Shown here: piece after piece, positions 62,190 through 64,000 of the stretch
Layout: the number at the start of each line of letters is the position of its first letter
How positions within the stretch are numbered: the stretch's first letter is position 1
NCBI RefSeq assembly: GCF_009933255.1
Contig: NZ_MAEI01000011.1
Span: 48,381 to 112,380 of the forward strand
Reading direction: 5' to 3'
Source of the DNA: Enterococcus diestrammenae
GTDB taxonomy: Bacteria > Bacillota > Bacilli > Lactobacillales > Enterococcaceae
Length of the DNA: 64,000 nucleotides
Made by a program: the position numbers and the translations under genes
Notes under the pieces: generated by a model
The model's database searches: none
The model's input: the letters and a program-made list of their open reading frames with translations, nothing else
What the model was told of the DNA's origin: nothing

Positions 62190-62651
62190 TCAAAAACACA
62201 AAAATAAACCCACTTTTTCTAGGCAAGTTGGTTCGCTATTATCTAATATCTATAAATGAATTTCCCTCTTTTTTAACTATATCTATTCTACGATGATTTT
62301 TAGATTATCCTTCATTATTGTTGCCTACTTAGAACTTACATATGTTTTTATCCTTGTATGTCCTACCCAGCTTGCCCCTCTAATTAATCAAGCATTGGTA
62401 AAATAGCAGCATATTTTTCCCCCACTCGAACTGTACGCTGGAGGCTATTAAGCATTTGGAATTCCTAGCCACTGGAAATGGCCACTAGCTGATTCAAGTA
62501 AACAAAAAAGCCTACTATCTTTAAAATTTGATCTTTGCCTTCCCTTTCAAATCTGAATCCTGACTAGCAAAGGACTAATCAGGGTTCTATGATATGTGGT
62601 GCTGTTACTCTCAAATGAGTAAGGACACCAAGTATTTTTTTATAACAAAAA

Positions 62652-62712
62652 GACATTTGGTTGCCCTATAATTAAATCGCCAAACCCAATCATAGGAGGA
62701 TAACCAAATGTC
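62652..62712 (+). promoter_or_regulatory. Inverted repeat masking a ribosome binding site
   Basis: GACATTTGGTT (62652-62662) and AACCAAATGTC (62702-62712) can pair. The second arm contains the ATG at 62708 and adjoins AGGAGG, so the hairpin would hide the start in RNA initiated upstream. Confidence 0.5.
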
Positions 62713-62845
62713 CATAACTAAATATATCAAATGTACTGATGAAAATACAAGTAAATCAATTATTCAGCATGCCTACCAAGATAGCTGGATTCAATTGATC
62801 CCTTTCGACAAAAAAACAAAAAAGACACCAAGATCAACATCTTGA
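62708..62845 (+). CDS. Small unknown frame of 45 codons, possibly a remnant
   Basis: Starts MSITKYIKCTDENTSKSIIQ and ends FDKKTKKTPRSTS. AGGAGG lies seven bases upstream, an excellent site. The C-terminal codons run through the terminator of the opposing tRNA array, so the frame probably was cut short by a rearrangement. It could be the N-terminus of a lost mobile-element protein. No family was recognised. Confidence 0.3.
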   Translation: MSITKYIKCTDENTSKSIIQHAYQDSWIQLIPFDKKTKKTPRSTS

Positions 62846-62849
62846 TGTC
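62811..62849 (-). terminator. Intrinsic terminator of the tRNA array
   Basis: Minus-strand arms GACATCAAGAT and ATCTTGGTGTC (one G-U) with a four-base loop, followed by TTTTTTGTTTTTTT. Confidence 0.87.
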
Positions 62850-62852
62850 AAA

Positions 62853-62937
62853 TACCGGCGGCCGGGGTCGAACCGGCACGCCCTCAACGGGCACTGGATT
62901 TTGAGTCCAGCGCGTCTGCCAATTCCGCCACGCCGGC
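62853..62937 (-). tRNA. tRNA-Leu (CAA), last gene of the array
   Basis: Identical to the plus-strand copy at 62063-62147. Class II tRNA with anticodon CAA; it is the distal gene of the rRNA-linked array. Confidence 0.95.
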
Positions 62938-62962
62938 AAGTTGAAGGATAATAGTAGTACTA

Positions 62963-63033
<71 letters not shown>

Positions 63034-63066
63034 ATTATACTATTGTTTGATTTCTAATGAAACCAA

Positions 63067-63138
63067 CTGGGGTAGCTGGATTCGAACCAACGCATGAGGG
63101 AGTCAAAGTCCCTTGCCTTACCGCTTGGCTATACCCCA
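63067..63138 (-). tRNA. tRNA-Gln (TTG)
   Basis: A 72-base tRNA, acceptor TGGGGTA/TACCCCA, anticodon loop CTTTGAC (TTG), T-loop GGTTCGAATCC. Confidence 0.95.
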
Positions 63139-63146
63139 ATAAGAAG

Positions 63147-63220
63147 GGCGATCGATGGGAATCGAACCCACGAGTGCCGGAGCCACAATCCGGTGCGTTA
63201 ACCACTTCGCCACGATCGCC
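63147..63220 (-). tRNA. tRNA-His (GTG)
   Basis: A 74-base tRNA with anticodon GTG in loop TTGTGGC and an extra 5' G able to pair with the discriminator C, the histidine identity element. The 3' limit may be one base further. Confidence 0.94.
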
Positions 63221-63231
63221 ATAATAAATGG

Positions 63232-63302
63232 CAGGGGTAGCAGGAATTGAACCCACACTAACGGTTTTGGAGACCGCTGTTCTACCTTTAAACTATACCC
63301 CT
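63232..63302 (-). tRNA. tRNA-Trp (CCA)
   Basis: A 71-base tRNA, acceptor AGGGGTA/TACCCCT, anticodon loop CTCCAAA (CCA), discriminator G. Confidence 0.95.
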
Positions 63303-63312
63303 AGGTAAAATA

Positions 63313-63393
63313 TGGAGGAGAGTGGATTCGAACCACTGAACCCGAAGGAACGGATTTACAGTCCGTCGCGTTTAGCCTCTTCGCTACTCCTCC
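63313..63393 (-). tRNA. tRNA-Tyr (GTA)
   Basis: An 81-base class II tRNA, acceptor GGAGGAG/CTCCTCC, anticodon loop CTGTAAA (GTA), long variable arm. Confidence 0.95.
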
Positions 63394-63394
63394 A

Positions 63395-63470
63395 TGGTGG
63401 CGCGGGACAGAATCGAACTGCCGACACATGGAGCTTCAATCCATTGCTCTACCAACTGAGCTACCGAGCC
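63395..63470 (-). tRNA. tRNA-Phe (GAA), with encoded CCA
   Basis: A 76-base tRNA with loop TTGAAGC (GAA) and 3' CCA in the DNA. The acceptor 5' strand is GGCTCGG and the 3' strand CCGCGCC, leaving a U-C mismatch at pair 4-69. Confidence 0.93.
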
Positions 63471-63507
63471 ATACTTTTATTTAAATATAATAATCAAAAC
63501 TTTAAAA

Positions 63508-63583
63508 TGGCGGTCCCGACGGGACTCGAACCCGCGATCTCCTGCGTGACAGGCAGGCGTGATAACCACTACACTACGGGACC
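63508..63583 (-). tRNA. tRNA-Asp (GTC), with encoded CCA
   Basis: A 76-base tRNA, acceptor GGTCCCG/CGGGACC, anticodon loop CTGTCAC (GTC), discriminator G followed by CCA. Confidence 0.95.
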
Positions 63584-63592
63584 AACATTTAA

Positions 63593-63665
63593 TGGGGGTT
63601 AACGGGTTCGAACCGCTGACCCTCTGCTTGTAAGGCAGATGCTCTCCCAGCTGAGCTAAACCCCC
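63593..63665 (-). tRNA. tRNA-Val (TAC)
   Basis: A 73-base tRNA, acceptor GGGGGTT/AACCCCC, anticodon loop CTTACAA (TAC), discriminator A. Confidence 0.95.
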
Positions 63666-63682
63666 AAAAGGTATTTGATTAA

Positions 63683-63754
63683 TGATCCGTACGGGATTCG
63701 AACCCGTGTTACCGCCGTGAAAGGGCGGTGTCTTAACCGCTTGACCAACGGACC
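63683..63754 (-). tRNA. tRNA-Glu (TTC)
   Basis: A 72-base tRNA, acceptor GGTCCGT/ACGGATC with one G-U pair, anticodon loop CTTTCAC (TTC). Confidence 0.95.
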
Positions 63755-63764
63755 AGTAAGACAA

Positions 63765-63854
63765 CGGAGAGTAAGGGATTTGAACCCTTGAGACAGGGTA
63801 TACCCATCTACATGATTTCCAATCATGCTCCTTCGGCCACTCGGACAACTCTCC
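63765..63854 (-). tRNA. tRNA-Ser (GGA)
   Basis: A 90-base class II tRNA, acceptor GGAGAGT/ACTCTCC, anticodon loop TTGGAAA (GGA), long variable arm, discriminator G. Confidence 0.95.
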
Positions 63855-63899
63855 AAATAATAAAGAAGCGCATTACTCTACCATCTCTAAGATAGAGAA

Positions 63900-63973
63900 C
63901 TCCGGCAGTAGGACTCGAACCTACGACATCATGATTAACAGTCATGCGCTACTACCAACTGAGCTATGCCGGA
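63900..63973 (-). tRNA. tRNA-Asn (GTT)
   Basis: A 74-base tRNA, acceptor TCCGGCA/TGCCGGA, anticodon loop CTGTTAA (GTT). It is first after the 5S rRNA. Confidence 0.95.
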
Positions 63974-63984
63974 ATCTTTAAACA

Positions 63985-64000
63985 GCGTGGCGACGTCCTA
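63985..64000 (-). rRNA. rrf: 5S rRNA, 3' end only
   Basis: The last 16 bases, read on the minus strand, are TAGGACGTCGCCACGC, the usual 3' end of enterococcal 5S rRNA. The tRNA array is therefore the tail of an rRNA operon that lies beyond the window. Confidence 0.85.

Larger units (their letters stand above)
62190..62852. other. AT-rich non-coding stretch between inverted tRNA-Leu copies
   Basis: About 660 bases of noticeably AT-richer sequence. The only candidate gene is the 45-codon frame at 62708-62845. Short inverted repeats and the ISL3-like look of GGGTTCTATGATATGTGGTG at about 62583 hint at a decayed mobile element, but no transposase is recognisable. Confidence 0.5.

Noticed and set aside
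63035..63856. Several frames of 66-123 codons across the tRNA array
   Set aside because: They run through consecutive tRNA genes and encode tRNA-derived sequence.

Overview
The window looks like an Enterococcaceae chromosome, most likely Enterococcus. The evidence is the fused acetyl-CoA acetyltransferase/HMG-CoA reductase gene (mvaE) divergent from mvaS, a MapZ-type division protein, a stand-alone tuf, strong AGGAGG ribosome binding sites, frequent TTG/GTG starts, and a 5S-tRNA array typical of low-GC Gram-positives. I see no prophage, CRISPR array or intact insertion sequence. Most of it is core genome. The species is not determined.

Layout. 1-5.4 kb: the end of the ypbB-recQ-LysM-cmk-rpsA block (minus strand), with ferredoxin divergent from it. 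5.6-15 kb: dipeptidase pepV, riboflavin transporter ribU behind an FMN riboswitch, the chromosome-maintenance operon xerD-scpA-scpB-rluB, a CNNM/CorC-type protein, an AI-2E-family permease and a GNAT enzyme. 15-23.6 kb: cell-wall amidase, DUF402 phosphatase, mutY/recX, the RNA methyltransferase rlmCD, fur, cvfB and azlCD. 23.6-31.5 kb: mapZ and the dnaG-rpoD pair, a DUF368 membrane protein and a lysozyme-like protein. 32-38.2 kb: a flavin disulfide reductase, tuf, yxeA, a nucleoid-associated protein and an aldo/keto reductase. 38.6-43.5 kb: a two-domain unknown protein, then mvaE and mvaS. 44-51.3 kb: rbsK with a sugar acetyltransferase, an ABC exporter divergent from a two-component system, and yjdF behind a candidate riboswitch. 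51.6-57.4 kb: a TrpXYZ-type ABC importer behind a long leader with an internal terminator, a SIMPL protein and unknown proteins. 57.7-61.9 kb: the glucuronate operon uxaC-uxuB-uxuA. 62-64 kb: a lone tRNA-Leu, a decayed AT-rich stretch, then twelve tRNA genes on the minus strand downstream of a 5S rRNA gene that enters at the right edge.

How the genes work together. MvaE and MvaS supply mevalonate for isoprenoids, including the undecaprenyl carrier that the DUF368 protein is thought to recycle. ScpA/ScpB and XerD handle chromosome compaction and resolution, and MapZ positions the division ring. UxaC, UxuB and UxuA take glucuronate to 2-keto-3-deoxygluconate. Their promoter carries an inverted repeat that fits a GntR-type operator.

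The least ordinary signal is a family of diverged, mosaic intergenic repeats at about 15.1, 31.9, 39.5, 43.5-44.1, 50.6-50.8, 54.8 and 57.4 kb. Most copies lie between convergent genes. Several stop at the same TTATCTAT-like end, next to the terminator of the opposing gene. One module is a hairpin whose arms differ between copies but still pair. Start codons were reassigned from ribosome binding sites where an upstream in-frame start looked false; coordinates reflect that choice.
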